A program made the position numbers and the translations under genes. A stretch of 64,000 nt of DNA from Vibrio hannami. Its GTDB lineage: Bacteria; Pseudomonadota; Gammaproteobacteria; Enterobacterales; Vibrionaceae. Shown one piece after another: positions 1 to 7,749 of the stretch (the first letter of the stretch is position 1; each line of letters begins with the position of its first letter). The notes under the pieces are model-generated. The model worked only from the letters and a program-made list of their open reading frames with translations. It made no database searches and was not told where the DNA came from. The DNA lies in NCBI RefSeq assembly GCF_029589055.1, contig NZ_JARQZP010000003.1, positions 1,488,001-1,552,000 of the forward strand, in the 5' to 3' direction.

Positions 1-129
1 GATACCAATCACTGCACTTGTAAGAAATAAGCCATGAAAGATGCGTTCTTTCCAGTCAACGCGCTTTTGCTGACGCAGACCTGTTGATTTTTCGCGTGTC
101 ATAGGCATTTCACTATTTACGATGGACAT
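1..129 (-). CDS. pstC: PstC, phosphate ABC transporter permease (N-terminal fragment)
   Basis: The gene runs off the left edge, so only about 43 codons are visible. Read on the minus strand from the ATG at 129 it begins MSIVNSEMPMTREKSTG, continues with a basic stretch and enters the first hydrophobic segment at the edge (HGLFLTSAVIGI). This fits the cytoplasmic N-terminus of the PstC inner-membrane permease of the PstSCAB phosphate importer. The call depends mainly on position directly downstream of pstS on the same strand, which is the usual order. The gene is expected to be PhoB-controlled together with pstS. Confidence 0.75.
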   Translation of the reverse strand, partial: MSIVNSEMPMTREKSTGLRQQKRVDWKERIFHGLFLTSAVIGI

Positions 130-169
130 AATTAAACTCACATACCAGGGAATGTATAGCAGGGATGTA

Positions 170-202
170 AAGTAAAGAGCTCAGCCCAATGGTAGGCTGA
201 GC
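170..202 (-). terminator. Hairpin between pstS and pstC (attenuator-like)
   Basis: An 8-bp perfect stem (arms 179-186 and 195-202, 8-nt loop) lies 23 bases after the pstS stop and is followed on the minus strand by a T-rich stretch. Such a hairpin could partly terminate transcription, so that the abundant binding protein is made in excess over the permease, or could protect the pstS 3' end. Confidence 0.6.
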
Positions 203-224
203 AAAATATAAAGTTGGGGTTAAC

Positions 225-1046
225 TTAGTTAACAGAGATGTAGCCTTTGCCGTCTACAAGAGCCTGAGCGTCAGCAGTTAGCATCCAGTCAAGGAACTTC
301 TGAGTTTCAGCAGATGGCTTGCCTTCTTTGTAAAGAACAAGGAATGGGCGAGCTACTTTGTAAGAACCGTTCTTCACGTTGTCTACAGTTGCTGGAGTGC
401 CGTCAACTGAAAGCGCTGTAACAGACTCATCTACAGTACCAAGAGAGATGTAGCCGATAGCGTATGGGTTAGAAGCAACCATAGTCTTCAGAGCACCGTT
501 ACCGTTAGCAACCTGAGCACGTGCAGAGATAGCTGTCACTTTCTTGCCAGAGATCTTACGCTTAAGCTTCATGATGTCTTCGAAAGCACCACGAGTACCA
601 GACGCTGTATCACGAGTGATTGCTACGATTGGCTTATCTGCGCCACCAACATCTTTCCAGTTAGTGATTTCGCCTTTGTAGATTGCAGTTACTTGCTCTG
701 CAGTCAGACCTTTAAGTTCGTTCTTAGGGTTTACAACTACTGCGATACCATCGCGAGCTACAACCATTTCAACCAGTGTATCTTCTTTTTCCTCAGCCTT
801 AAGGTTACGAGAAGACATACCAAGATCAGCACTGCCGTTCTTCGCAGCTTTAACACCTGCAGAAGAACCTGGGCCCTGCACTTCAACAAAAACGTTTGAG
901 TTAGACTTCATGTAAGTCTCACCAAACACTTCCATTAGAGGTGTTACACTTGAAGAACCTACAGCTGAGATTGTTTCTTTAGCTGATACTGGAGTTACTG
1001 CTAGTGCACCTAGAAGAGCGATTGCACCGAATACTGTCTTTTTCAT
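225..1046 (-). CDS. pstS: PstS, periplasmic phosphate-binding protein
   Basis: This 273-residue protein captures inorganic phosphate in the periplasm for the PstCAB importer. A cleavable signal peptide is visible (MKKTVFGAIALLGALAVTPVSA, about 22 residues). The mature protein has the family's anion-binding loops: VGSSSVTPLME near the N-terminus, GPGSSAGV, and TRDTASGTRGAFE around residue 145, where the Arg, Ser and Thr contact phosphate. Length is short for PstS but normal for the type common in vibrios. It is followed by a hairpin and pstC. A possible Pho box lies about 90 bases upstream. Confidence 0.95.
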   Translation of the reverse strand: MKKTVFGAIALLGALAVTPVSAKETISAVGSSSVTPLMEVFGETYMKSNSNVFVEVQGPGSSAGVKAAKNGSADLGMSSRNLKAEEKEDTLVEMVVARDGIAVVVNPKNELKGLTAEQVTAIYKGEITNWKDVGGADKPIVAITRDTASGTRGAFEDIMKLKRKISGKKVTAISARAQVANGNGALKTMVASNPYAIGYISLGTVDESVTALSVDGTPATVDNVKNGSYKVARPFLVLYKEGKPSAETQKFLDWMLTADAQALVDGKGYISVN

Positions 1047-1134
1047 TACAATTTTCCTTTGCTGGCATTCTTTGCCGTTTCACTTGAACGGTGCCCACTT
1101 TAGGGATCGTATATGACGATATTGTTACACAATG

Positions 1135-1152
1135 TTGAACACTCTATGACAG
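1135..1152 (-). promoter_or_regulatory. Possible Pho box upstream of pstS
   Basis: On the minus strand the sequence CTGTCATAGAGTGTTCAA has one perfect 7-base Pho half-site (CTGTCAT), the expected 4-base spacer and a weaker second half. Position upstream of pstS fits PhoB control. The second half-site is poor, so this is tentative. Confidence 0.4.
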
Positions 1153-1293
1153 TGCATATATGTTAAATCCCGCATATAGGTATTTCCTATAGCCTTGAAA
1201 ACTAAAGAAAAGCGTATATACAAAGCAACTACAGAATTACAAGCCTCTGTCAAAATTAAAGGCGAAATTTTGCTTGTATGACACTTTTATAAC

Positions 1294-1330
1294 GAAAAAA
1301 AGCCGCTTATGTATCAGCTACATAAGCGGC
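1294..1330 (-). terminator. Rho-independent terminator of the dha/lsrF-like operon
   Basis: A 12-bp perfect stem (1302-1313 with 1319-1330, 5-nt loop) is followed on the minus strand by seven Ts. It lies just after the last gene of the operon (stop at 1364). Confidence 0.9.
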
Positions 1331-1363
1331 CCTGCGCAAAGTATTTACTCTAGATTCTGCAAC

Positions 1364-1912
1364 CTAGTGACTAGCATGCATATCGTGAGAATGATCGTGA
1401 GTTTCTACGTAATGTTCGTATCGACTTCTCAACTGAATAGTCACCCAACCGTATGCTAAACCAATCGCACAATAAGTCATTTCGGTTACTGTCGCTGTCA
1501 CATAAGTTGCCCCATCAACGTAAGACATAAATCCAAAGAAAGTACCCGCCCCTACAAACAACGCAGGAACAAAGTCAAACAAAGGAACCCTTTCAAGGCA
1601 GATACATGGTATTACTACGATAAAGATAGCGATAGGGAATGCGAAAAATCCCGCAGCACTATACGCAGCCCCAAACTCCATAATAGCAACGGAGGCGATA
1701 ATACCAGCAATGTAACCAAACAGTGTTTTCTGACCGCCTTCTACTGTACAACCAGCCATAAAATACATGGCCCATGCAATGAAAGCTATCCAACCAAAAC
1801 CGACATTACCGGCGACGGGCATCATTGGAGCGAGTATCTGATCCAGTATCTGAATCGTGAAGGCCAGAAATGCAACGATGACCGGTATAACAATAAACTG
1901 TGAAAATTTCAT
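1364..1912 (-). CDS. DUF1097 family inner-membrane protein
   Basis: This 182-residue protein is almost wholly hydrophobic, with about five or six membrane segments, and ends in a His-rich tail (HYVETHDHSHDMHASH). It resembles the DUF1097 family (E. coli YcdZ type), whose function is unknown to me. A strong AGGAAGG site precedes the ATG. It is the last gene of a five-gene minus-strand operon, 11 bases after the LsrF-like gene. Because the operon has no other transporter, it could be the permease for the pathway substrate; this is inference from context only. The histidine tail might bind metal. Confidence 0.8.
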   Translation of the reverse strand: MKFSQFIVIPVIVAFLAFTIQILDQILAPMMPVAGNVGFGWIAFIAWAMYFMAGCTVEGGQKTLFGYIAGIIASVAIMEFGAAYSAAGFFAFPIAIFIVVIPCICLERVPLFDFVPALFVGAGTFFGFMSYVDGATYVTATVTEMTYCAIGLAYGWVTIQLRSRYEHYVETHDHSHDMHASH

Positions 1913-1923
1913 ATTCGCCTTCC

Positions 1924-2808
1924 TTAAGCTTTAGCGCTTTTCTCTGTTTGGTATAGGTCCAATGCCTGTGGTGGTGTCAGTCCTTCATGAACCACTCCAC
2001 GGATAGCCTTAATCATTGCAACCGGGTCTTCTGCCTGGAATACGTTTCGTCCCATATCGACACCTGCAGCACCTGACTGTATCGATTTGTAGGCAAGCTC
2101 AAACGCTTCTGGCTCAGGTAGCTTTTTACCACCAGCTACCACAATAGGTACCGGACAAGCTGCAACCACTTTTTCGAAGTCATCGCAGTAATAGGTTTTG
2201 ACAATTTGAGCCCCTAGCTCAGCAATTACCCTGGTAGCCAGTAAGAAGTAACGAGGTGTCCGTTCCATCTGCTTACCAACTGCGGTTACACCCAGGGTTG
2301 GGATTCCTAGACGCGCACCAGCATCAACAGTATTTACAAGGTTCTGCAAGCTGGAACATTCACCATCCGCACCAACAAATACCTGAACGGCCTGACATGC
2401 AGCGTTGATTCGAACCGCATCATCAATATCAACACCCACAACTTCATGGCTCATATCATCTTTAAGAACCGTGCTACCCGCACTTGCCCGCAAGATTACA
2501 GGTTTGTTGTGAATCGGTTGGATACAACTTCGCAGTGCACCACGAGTTGCCATTAGTGCGTCGGCATAAGGTGCTAGCGGTTCAATCGAGAGGTCCATTC
2601 TTTCCAGACCTGACATAGCGCCAGCCATATAACCATGGTCAAAAGCCAACATGACGGTTTTACCTGTATTCGGATTGAAAATCCGGCTTAGCCTGTCTTT
2701 CATGCCCCAATCAACATGATCCATACCTTTGACATGAAAAGCCTGATGCTCAACCGGTTTATCCAGGCCGTAATCTTTTGCCATCTTTAATCCATCTTTA
2801 TCTGCCAT
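1924..2808 (-). CDS. LsrF-like class I aldolase/thiolase
   Basis: This 294-residue protein matches E. coli LsrF over its whole length. LsrF is the thiolase that splits the phosphorylated AI-2 product 3-hydroxy-5-phosphooxypentane-2,4-dione. Shared blocks include LSRIFNPNTGKTVMLAFDHG, the QIVKTYYCDD segment carrying the candidate Schiff-base lysine, CPVPIVVAGGKKLPE, and SGAAGVDMGRN with the phosphate-binding end of the TIM barrel. No lsrK, lsrR, lsrB or lsrACD is seen nearby, so true AI-2 processing is uncertain. Its partners are DhaK and DhaL homologues, which suggests a phosphorylated ketose substrate. It lies 11 bases after dhaL and has a good AAGGAG site. Confidence 0.85.
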   Translation of the reverse strand: MADKDGLKMAKDYGLDKPVEHQAFHVKGMDHVDWGMKDRLSRIFNPNTGKTVMLAFDHGYMAGAMSGLERMDLSIEPLAPYADALMATRGALRSCIQPIHNKPVILRASAGSTVLKDDMSHEVVGVDIDDAVRINAACQAVQVFVGADGECSSLQNLVNTVDAGARLGIPTLGVTAVGKQMERTPRYFLLATRVIAELGAQIVKTYYCDDFEKVVAACPVPIVVAGGKKLPEPEAFELAYKSIQSGAAGVDMGRNVFQAEDPVAMIKAIRGVVHEGLTPPQALDLYQTEKSAKA

Positions 2809-2819
2809 CGTTTTGCTCC

Positions 2820-3455
2820 TTAATGCTTTTCATGAATAGCCTGATTAAACGATTCAAACAGAATCGCCATACTTGTCGCCCCAGGGTCTATGTACCCAAC
2901 GGCCTTTTCTCCCATGTTCTTTGCGCGTCCACGAGTAGGCACCATCGCCTTAGTCGCTTCCGCTCCCTCTCGCGCTGCTTTAGCTGCAGACTCAAACATG
3001 GCCTCTATATCCGCTCCGTTTTCTGCTTCTTTTTCCAGAGCTTCAGTTGCAGGTATCAGTGCGTCCAACATAGTTTTGTCCCCCTGATGAGCACCACTAA
3101 ACTGCAGAACTCTATCTACACCACAGCGGATCGCCGCTGCCGCCTGCTTTGGTTCCAGCTCTTGTTCTATCAATCCAGAACCGATGCCCAGGAATAGGTT
3201 TCCCACCAACATTCCGGCGGAGCCTCCATCTTGACTCATGATGTCCCAGCCCAACGCGTCGACCTGCTGATTCCAGTCATCTGGCTCTTTTTCCAATGCG
3301 GCATCAATGCAATGGCATACTCGCAACATGGTTGTACCATGGTCACCATCGCCGGTTTTTCCGTCCAACTCATTGAGAAGAGGAACCTGAGCCTCTATGT
3401 TTTTCGACGCCGCTTCAAACATTCCGAACAACAAATCCTGATTAAAAATTGTCAT
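2820..3455 (-). CDS. dhaL: DhaL-like dihydroxyacetone kinase nucleotide-binding subunit
   Basis: This 211-residue protein is the ADP/ATP-binding partner of DhaK. The metal-binding signature TGDGDHG is present near residue 35, followed by the all-helical barrel with DGGSAGMLVGNLF and the conserved segments GDKTMLDAL, RGRAKNMGEKAVGYIDPGATS. Length is normal for DhaL (about 210). No PTS-type DhaM (EIIA-like phosphodonor) gene is in the operon, so ATP may be the direct donor, or DhaM lies elsewhere. The true substrate could be another short ketose, as in tetrulose kinases of this family. It is separated from dhaK by 149 bases containing two hairpins. Confidence 0.9.
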   Translation of the reverse strand: MTIFNQDLLFGMFEAASKNIEAQVPLLNELDGKTGDGDHGTTMLRVCHCIDAALEKEPDDWNQQVDALGWDIMSQDGGSAGMLVGNLFLGIGSGLIEQELEPKQAAAAIRCGVDRVLQFSGAHQGDKTMLDALIPATEALEKEAENGADIEAMFESAAKAAREGAEATKAMVPTRGRAKNMGEKAVGYIDPGATSMAILFESFNQAIHEKH

Positions 3456-3514
3456 GATCCATCTCCTGACTTTTTCATCTCAAACCTGCCTATTTGCTGA
3501 ATTTAGGCAAAAAG

Positions 3515-3596
3515 AATCCCTACACGCATAAGCTAGGTTGTGCGCGTGGCTATTTGCGGTAGGGATTTAAATGCACCACATCAGGTGACGTGGTGC
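3515..3596 (-). repeat. Two intercistronic hairpins between dhaK and dhaL
   Basis: The first pair of arms is AATCCCTAC (3515-3523) with GTAGGGATT (3559-3567), a perfect 9-bp pairing that encloses a GC-rich loop. The second is GCACCAC (3573-3579) with GTGGTGC (3590-3596). They begin right after the dhaK stop. They may stabilise or cut the messenger so that the two subunits are made in different amounts; no clear T-run follows. Confidence 0.5.
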
Positions 3597-3604
3597 CCTA
3601 CAAC

Positions 3605-4600
3605 TTACTGCTGAGTCCAGTAAGGAGCGTTACATGGCTCGTCCCAATATTTGAGTGTCTCGCTATCGAACTTGCCGATACACATCTGGAAACCTGCCAT
3701 TTCTTGAACGGTTAGAATTTCTTCTACTTTAGAGCGGGCAACTGTTGCCTGTTTTTCCTGAAGAGATAAGTGACACGCTCTGGCAACAACGAACATCTCC
3801 ATCAAGGTAGTGGCACCTGAACCATTAATCATAAGCATCACATCATCACCAGCCTGCAATTCAATAGCTTTGCAAACCTGCTCCAGCATGATATTAGCGG
3901 TATCATCTGCACTTTGGATCTTCATGCGGCCACCGCCACCTTCACCGTGCTGACCCATGCCAATTTCCATCTCATCTGCCGCCAGATCACCGATGATCAT
4001 GCCAGATTGAGGATGAGTTGCGTTGCTCATAGCAACAGCCAGTGTTGCCATATTTTGATTAAACTTATCTGCAATACGATAGACTTCATCCAGAGGCAAA
4101 CCAGCTTCAGCGGCACCACCAGCAATCTTATAAACCGGTACACAACCAGCAAGACCACGGCGGTCTTTGATATCTGCATCCAGACCAGCACTGATATCCT
4201 CATGAGTCAGCAACATTTTCACATTGATGCCTTCACGCTTCGCCATCTCCATCGCCATATTCGCAGCCATGACATCGCCTTCATGGTTAAGAACGATGAA
4301 AAGTACACCAGCCGGACAATCAGCCATTTTTAGTGCTTCAAATACCTTAGGAGCTCCCGGGGCTGCGAAGATGTCACCTACAACAGAGTAATCAAGCATA
4401 CCTTCACCAACATAGCCGCTTAACGCAGGCTCATGACCAGCGCCACCGAGGGTCACAATTGCAACTTTGTTTGGATCTTTAGGTGTTACACGGGCAACAA
4501 TTTTTTCTGAAATGACTTTAACCTTCTGTGGGTAAGTCATTGCATAGCCTTGAAGCAGTTCAACAGTCAGGTTTTCAGGGTTATTGATAAACTTTTTCAT
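3605..4600 (-). CDS. dhaK: DhaK-like dihydroxyacetone kinase substrate-binding subunit
   Basis: This 331-residue protein binds the ketose covalently through a histidine and passes it to the DhaL phosphotransfer site. The glycine-rich GGAGHEPALSGYVGEGMLD motif near residue 53 and NHEGDVMAANMA match the family. The active-site histidine sits in GMGQHGEGGGGR near residue 220. Classical enzymes have HGEPG here, so the substrate loop differs. The C-terminal end has the LMINGSGATTLMEMFV strand-turn. It is second in the operon after the glyoxalase-fold gene. A different short sugar, such as a tetrulose, is possible. Confidence 0.88.
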   Translation of the reverse strand: MKKFINNPENLTVELLQGYAMTYPQKVKVISEKIVARVTPKDPNKVAIVTLGGAGHEPALSGYVGEGMLDYSVVGDIFAAPGAPKVFEALKMADCPAGVLFIVLNHEGDVMAANMAMEMAKREGINVKMLLTHEDISAGLDADIKDRRGLAGCVPVYKIAGGAAEAGLPLDEVYRIADKFNQNMATLAVAMSNATHPQSGMIIGDLAADEMEIGMGQHGEGGGGRMKIQSADDTANIMLEQVCKAIELQAGDDVMLMINGSGATTLMEMFVVARACHLSLQEKQATVARSKVEEILTVQEMAGFQMCIGKFDSETLKYWDEPCNAPYWTQQ

Positions 4601-4682
4601 AATTTAGGTCCTATCCACGTTATTAGTCTGGCCTTTATATGTTCGTTATTGGCCATTATTAGTTGTTCTTCTTTCTCTGTTT

Positions 4683-4997
4683 TTATACGAACTGCATCAA
4701 CTCTATGGGTGCTTCATCATCCATAACGAAAGCAATCTTCAAGTTTTCGTTAGCATTGAAAGGTTCCATCAAAACCGTTTTGCCTTTTATCGCTTCTTCC
4801 AAGTCATCAACTTCATAAGCGATGTGAGCGGTTTTCTTCAACTCTTCAGGCATAGGGCTATCTTCTGCGAAACGCAGCCATTCGATGCGATTTTCATTTT
4901 CAGTAAAGTCTGTCAGGTAGAGTTTCATATCCTCCGAATACACTTCACCATCATGTTCAGCGGTAGTAGGAATGCCGACATGGTTAAATTTTTTCAT
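4683..4997 (-). CDS. Small VOC (glyoxalase-fold) protein
   Basis: This 104-residue protein has the start of a vicinal-oxygen-chelate fold (KFNHVGIPT, with a metal-ligand-type His) and the later AHIAYEVDDLEEAI helix-strand with a second His. It ends in ELMQFV, a typical VOC terminal strand with a Glu ligand. It is a single half-module and would act as a dimer. A metal-dependent isomerase or lyase acting on the pathway intermediate is plausible, but no reaction can be named. It is the first gene of the operon, with a good AAGGAG site, and lies about 70 bases from a perfect CRP palindrome. Confidence 0.75.
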   Translation of the reverse strand: MKKFNHVGIPTTAEHDGEVYSEDMKLYLTDFTENENRIEWLRFAEDSPMPEELKKTAHIAYEVDDLEEAIKGKTVLMEPFNANENLKIAFVMDDEAPIELMQFV

Positions 4998-5067
4998 TTG
5001 ATGCTCCTTGCTTGTTTACCTCTGTCTAAGTGGTGAATTAAATATAAAGAGCTTTAGTAAACTTTTT

Positions 5068-5083
5068 TGTGACACGTGTCACA
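5068..5083 (-). promoter_or_regulatory. Perfect CRP-type palindrome upstream of the dha/lsrF-like operon
   Basis: TGTGACACGTGTCACA is a perfect 16-bp palindrome that contains both CRP half-sites (TGTGA, six bases, TCACA). Its centre is about 78 bases upstream of the first start codon, a usual class I position. The operon is therefore probably under carbon catabolite control. Confidence 0.75.
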
Positions 5084-5115
5084 TTGAAAGATTAGGGTAA
5101 TAACCTTATATATCA

Positions 5116-5306
5116 GCAAGTTACAACCACACCATTCCAATCCAATAGGCAAGTGCAACAAAACTTAATAAAACCCAAAATAGAGCAAGTGCAACACACT
5201 AAGGGGCATTTTTCCTATGCTTTTCATGTTTTCTAACAGCAAGTGCAACAAATGCATTTTTCGAGGAAAACAACTCTGAGAGGGCAAGTGCAACACGTGA
5301 CTTGCA
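5116..5306. repeat. Array of the direct repeat GCAAGTGCAACA
   Basis: Four exact copies of GCAAGTGCAACA begin at 5149, 5185, 5239 and 5284. An imperfect copy (GCAAGTTACAAC) lies at 5116, and an inverted partial copy (ACTTGCAC) follows the last one near 5297. Start-to-start distances are 36, 54 and 45, all multiples of nine. The intervening sequence is not conserved. The array lies between an orphan IS30-type HTH gene and the promoter of the dha/lsrF-like operon, so it may be a cluster of protein-binding sites or a mobile-element remnant. Confidence 0.7.
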
Positions 5307-5349
5307 CCACATTTCCGTAACTTTATAGACAATATTGGGTGGATTAGCG

Positions 5350-5703
5350 TCATTTAACGGAAAAAGAGTCGAGTAATTCGTTTAGGTGCTCAATAGTCAG
5401 TTCAGGATGATGGTGTAAAACAAATTCCATACACTGCTCTCGGCTAAGCCCCATATGGACTAACTCGCCAACGAGTTCTTCATATTGCTTTTCGACAATT
5501 TGCTGATGGAATTTTTTTCTGTAGGAGGCCATTTGTTGAGCGAGAAGCGGCTCATAGCCATAAGGGCCGGAATTTCGATTTAGTTCTCGACTAATGGTGG
5601 AACGATGAATATCGAGCAGGCGGGCTATCTCAGACTGGTTTTTTCCTTCTTTACGCATCGCCCAGATCTGCAAACGCTTCTCTTCGGTTAGCTGACGATA
5701 CAT
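5350..5703 (-). CDS. Orphan IS30-type helix-turn-helix protein
   Basis: This 117-residue protein carries an HTH_38-type domain like the N-terminus of IS30-family transposases. Visible signatures are LTEEKRLQIWAMRKEGKNQ, then SEIARLLDIHRSTISREL and NRNSGPYGYEP. The DDE catalytic domain is missing and no second open frame supplies it. The C-terminal half is helical and acidic (HHHPELTIEHLNELLDSF). It could be a decayed transposase or a domesticated DNA-binding regulator. A start at the ATG 5703 with GGAGATCTC upstream is reasonable. The repeat array lies directly downstream. Confidence 0.75.
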   Translation of the reverse strand: MYRQLTEEKRLQIWAMRKEGKNQSEIARLLDIHRSTISRELNRNSGPYGYEPLLAQQMASYRKKFHQQIVEKQYEELVGELVHMGLSREQCMEFVLHHHPELTIEHLNELLDSFSVK

Positions 5704-5797
5704 ATGAGATCTCCTACTGTACGATATAAGTAGGTGAAAGTTTGGACTTTATTTGGTTAATTTTCTGTGAAGAGAGGGGCAGAGTCGAAATGAGCTG

Positions 5798-5829
5798 GTC
5801 TCTCTTCTCACAAAATAGAGAAGAGAGAC
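5798..5829. other. Stem-loop after the helicase gene
   Basis: A 12-bp perfect stem (GTCTCTCTTCTC at 5798-5809 with 5818-5829) and 8-nt loop lie 13 bases after the helicase stop. There is no T-run on either strand, so it is at best an inefficient terminator or a 3'-end stabiliser. Confidence 0.4.
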
Positions 5830-5841
5830 AACAAATTACAA

Positions 5842-7179
5842 TTACTCGCTATCAGACTCAGGCTTTGCAGGCTTCTTTTTCTTAGGGATAAACACTGAAT
5901 CACCCACAGCGACATTCTGGTAGAAACCCTTGTCACGTTTAACCGGCTTCTTAGGCGTACGCTTAACGTTGGACTGGCGACGTTTTGAATCTGGTTTGCC
6001 CTTCTTGAATCCCGGATTTTTCGGTTTCAGACCTTTGAACTTACCCTTCAGTCCATCAAGAACCGAGAACTCTATCGATTGTTGCAAGAAGTTTTCAACG
6101 CGCTTAAAGCTATCCCAGTCTTTAGGGCCGACTAGAGAAATCGCGGTACCTTTATTGCCAGCACGCCCCGTACGGCCCACACGGTGAACGTATTCTTCTG
6201 TATGCTTTGGCATATCGAAGTTAATAACGTGGGTAACGTTCGCGATATCCAGACCGCGAGAGGCAACATCCGTAGTTACCAGAATCTTAAATACAGCGCG
6301 CTCGAACTGACTCATAATGGTATTACGTTGAGTCTGGTTTAGGTTACCGCTTAGTGCAACCGCCTTAAGCTTCTTCTCGTTTAGCTCTTTCGTCAACCTT
6401 TCAGTGTCGACTCGAGTCGCCGTAAAGATAATGATTTGGCGATACTCGGCTTCGCTAATGATTCGGTTCAGGATAGCTTCTTTGTGATCCAAATGGTCAC
6501 ACAGGTAAAAAGACTGAGTGATATCTTTGTGTTCTTCGTTGGAAACGCCGATGGAAATACGCTTAGGCGCATCCAGCATTTCTGATGCAATGTCATTAAC
6601 TTCAGCGTGATCCAGCGTTGCAGAAAACATCAGAGTCTGACGACGTCTGTGTTTCGCTGCATTTGAAATACGACGTAGTTCGGGCGCGAAGCCAAGATCC
6701 AGCATTCGGTCTGCTTCATCAAGAATCAGTGTTTCTACGCCGTCCAAAAACAGAGAACGATGCTCTAGATGGTCAGCCAGGCGTCCCGGAGTAGCAACAA
6801 TAAACTTAGGGTAACGACGAAGGGCTTTAACCTGATCATTGAAGTTCTCACCACCCAGGATCAACGTCGCTGTGTAAGACAAGCCACCAAGCATGGTTCT
6901 AAGCTCACCATATACCTGTTTTGCTAACTCACGAGTCGGCGCAAGAATAATTCCGCGAGGGTCACGCGCTGAAAATGATTTGGTTTTTAGCGCCTTATGC
7001 AACATAGGCAGAACAAAGGCTAGCGTCTTACCAGAACCCGTCTTCGATGAAGCCAGCAGATCTTTCCCCGCCATTGCAACAGGAATTGCCTGTTGCTGGA
7101 TATCAGTTGCCTGCTTAAAATCATAGTGACTAAGGTTTTTTAGTAAGCGGTTATCAAGGCCTAAATCTTTAAATTGCAA
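5842..7179 (-). CDS. DEAD-box ATP-dependent RNA helicase
   Basis: This 445-residue helicase unwinds RNA duplexes, probably in ribosome assembly, RNA decay or cold adaptation. All core motifs are visible in order: Q-motif region (DIQQQAIP), motif I SSKTGSGKT, Ia PTRELAKQ, Ib TPGRL, II DEAD, III SAT, then the second RecA domain with TDVASRGLDIANVTHVINFD and motif VI HRVGRTGRAG. A basic tail of about 75 residues (KGKPDSKRRQSNVKRTPKK) probably binds RNA. It is nearest the RhlE-type group. The first codon is TTG with GGAG seven bases upstream; no ATG fits that keeps the Q-motif region complete. Confidence 0.92.
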   Translation of the reverse strand: MQFKDLGLDNRLLKNLSHYDFKQATDIQQQAIPVAMAGKDLLASSKTGSGKTLAFVLPMLHKALKTKSFSARDPRGIILAPTRELAKQVYGELRTMLGGLSYTATLILGGENFNDQVKALRRYPKFIVATPGRLADHLEHRSLFLDGVETLILDEADRMLDLGFAPELRRISNAAKHRRRQTLMFSATLDHAEVNDIASEMLDAPKRISIGVSNEEHKDITQSFYLCDHLDHKEAILNRIISEAEYRQIIIFTATRVDTERLTKELNEKKLKAVALSGNLNQTQRNTIMSQFERAVFKILVTTDVASRGLDIANVTHVINFDMPKHTEEYVHRVGRTGRAGNKGTAISLVGPKDWDSFKRVENFLQQSIEFSVLDGLKGKFKGLKPKNPGFKKGKPDSKRRQSNVKRTPKKPVKRDKGFYQNVAVGDSVFIPKKKKPAKPESDSE

Positions 7180-7339
7180 TGGACTCTCCAGGAATTATTC
7201 GTATATATCGGGGAAAAAATAGCGCGGTATTTTAACCTGAACACTATCGGATAGATATAGATCACATAAAAAATAATAGAACAATTTTTAACCCGCCTAT
7301 TGCTATATTCGCTTTTAGGAATATAATCGACCACAACAT

Positions 7340-7363
7340 TTCAATAATTCTTGAAATATTGAA
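7340..7363 (+). promoter_or_regulatory. Candidate ArsR operator
   Basis: The inverted repeat TTCAATA (7340-7346) with TATTGAA (7357-7363), 10-base spacer, lies just before the arsR start. Its AT-rich TTCA/TGAA arms look like known ArsR operators. It probably mediates autoregulation released by arsenite. Confidence 0.5.
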
Positions 7364-7373
7364 CTAATAACAA

Positions 7374-7712
7374 ATGAGGCTCATTGTGAATCGTGATAAC
7401 GCAACACAAATTTTCGACTGTTTATCCTCTGGTGTCCGTTTGGATATCTGGAGAAGTCTGATCAAAGAAGGTCAATCGGGCAAAGTGGCTGGTGAACTGG
7501 CAAGAGAGTTAGACATAGCGCCAAACTCTGTGTCCTTTCACCTAAAAGCATTACTCCATGCGAACTTAGTTTCTGTTGAGCAGGAAGGCCGCTTTCAACG
7601 CTACAGAGCCAACATTCCTAAGATGAATTCATTGATCGATTACTTAACAGAAGAGTGCTGCGTCAATCAGGATGATGAGTCTTGTGATGTTCAGGGCCAG
7701 GTGTGTCAATAA
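7374..7712 (+). CDS. arsR: ArsR-family metalloregulator
   Basis: This is a winged-helix repressor of about 108-112 residues. The helix-turn-helix is LARELDIAPNSVSFHLKALLHANLVSVEQEGR. The C-terminus contains a cysteine pair (EECCVNQ) and two more cysteines (ESCDVQGQVCQ), which could form the arsenite site; the classical CVC motif of the recognition helix is absent, so the metal site differs from plasmid ArsR. The start may be the GTG at 7386 (VNRDNATQIF) rather than ATG 7374. It is followed 37 bases later by the arsenite pump gene. Confidence 0.88.
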   Translation: MRLIVNRDNATQIFDCLSSGVRLDIWRSLIKEGQSGKVAGELARELDIAPNSVSFHLKALLHANLVSVEQEGRFQRYRANIPKMNSLIDYLTEECCVNQDDESCDVQGQVCQ

Positions 7713-7749
7713 ATAATAAATCAAGATAATAAAAATCTAAGGTAACAAA

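Noticed and set aside
1924..2808. Calling the LsrF-like gene part of a true lsr (AI-2) operon
   Set aside because: No lsrK, lsrR, lsrB or lsrACD genes are visible in the window, so only homology is claimed.
5116..5306. Direct repeats as a CRISPR array
   Set aside because: Repeats are only 12 bases, spacing is irregular and no cas genes are present.
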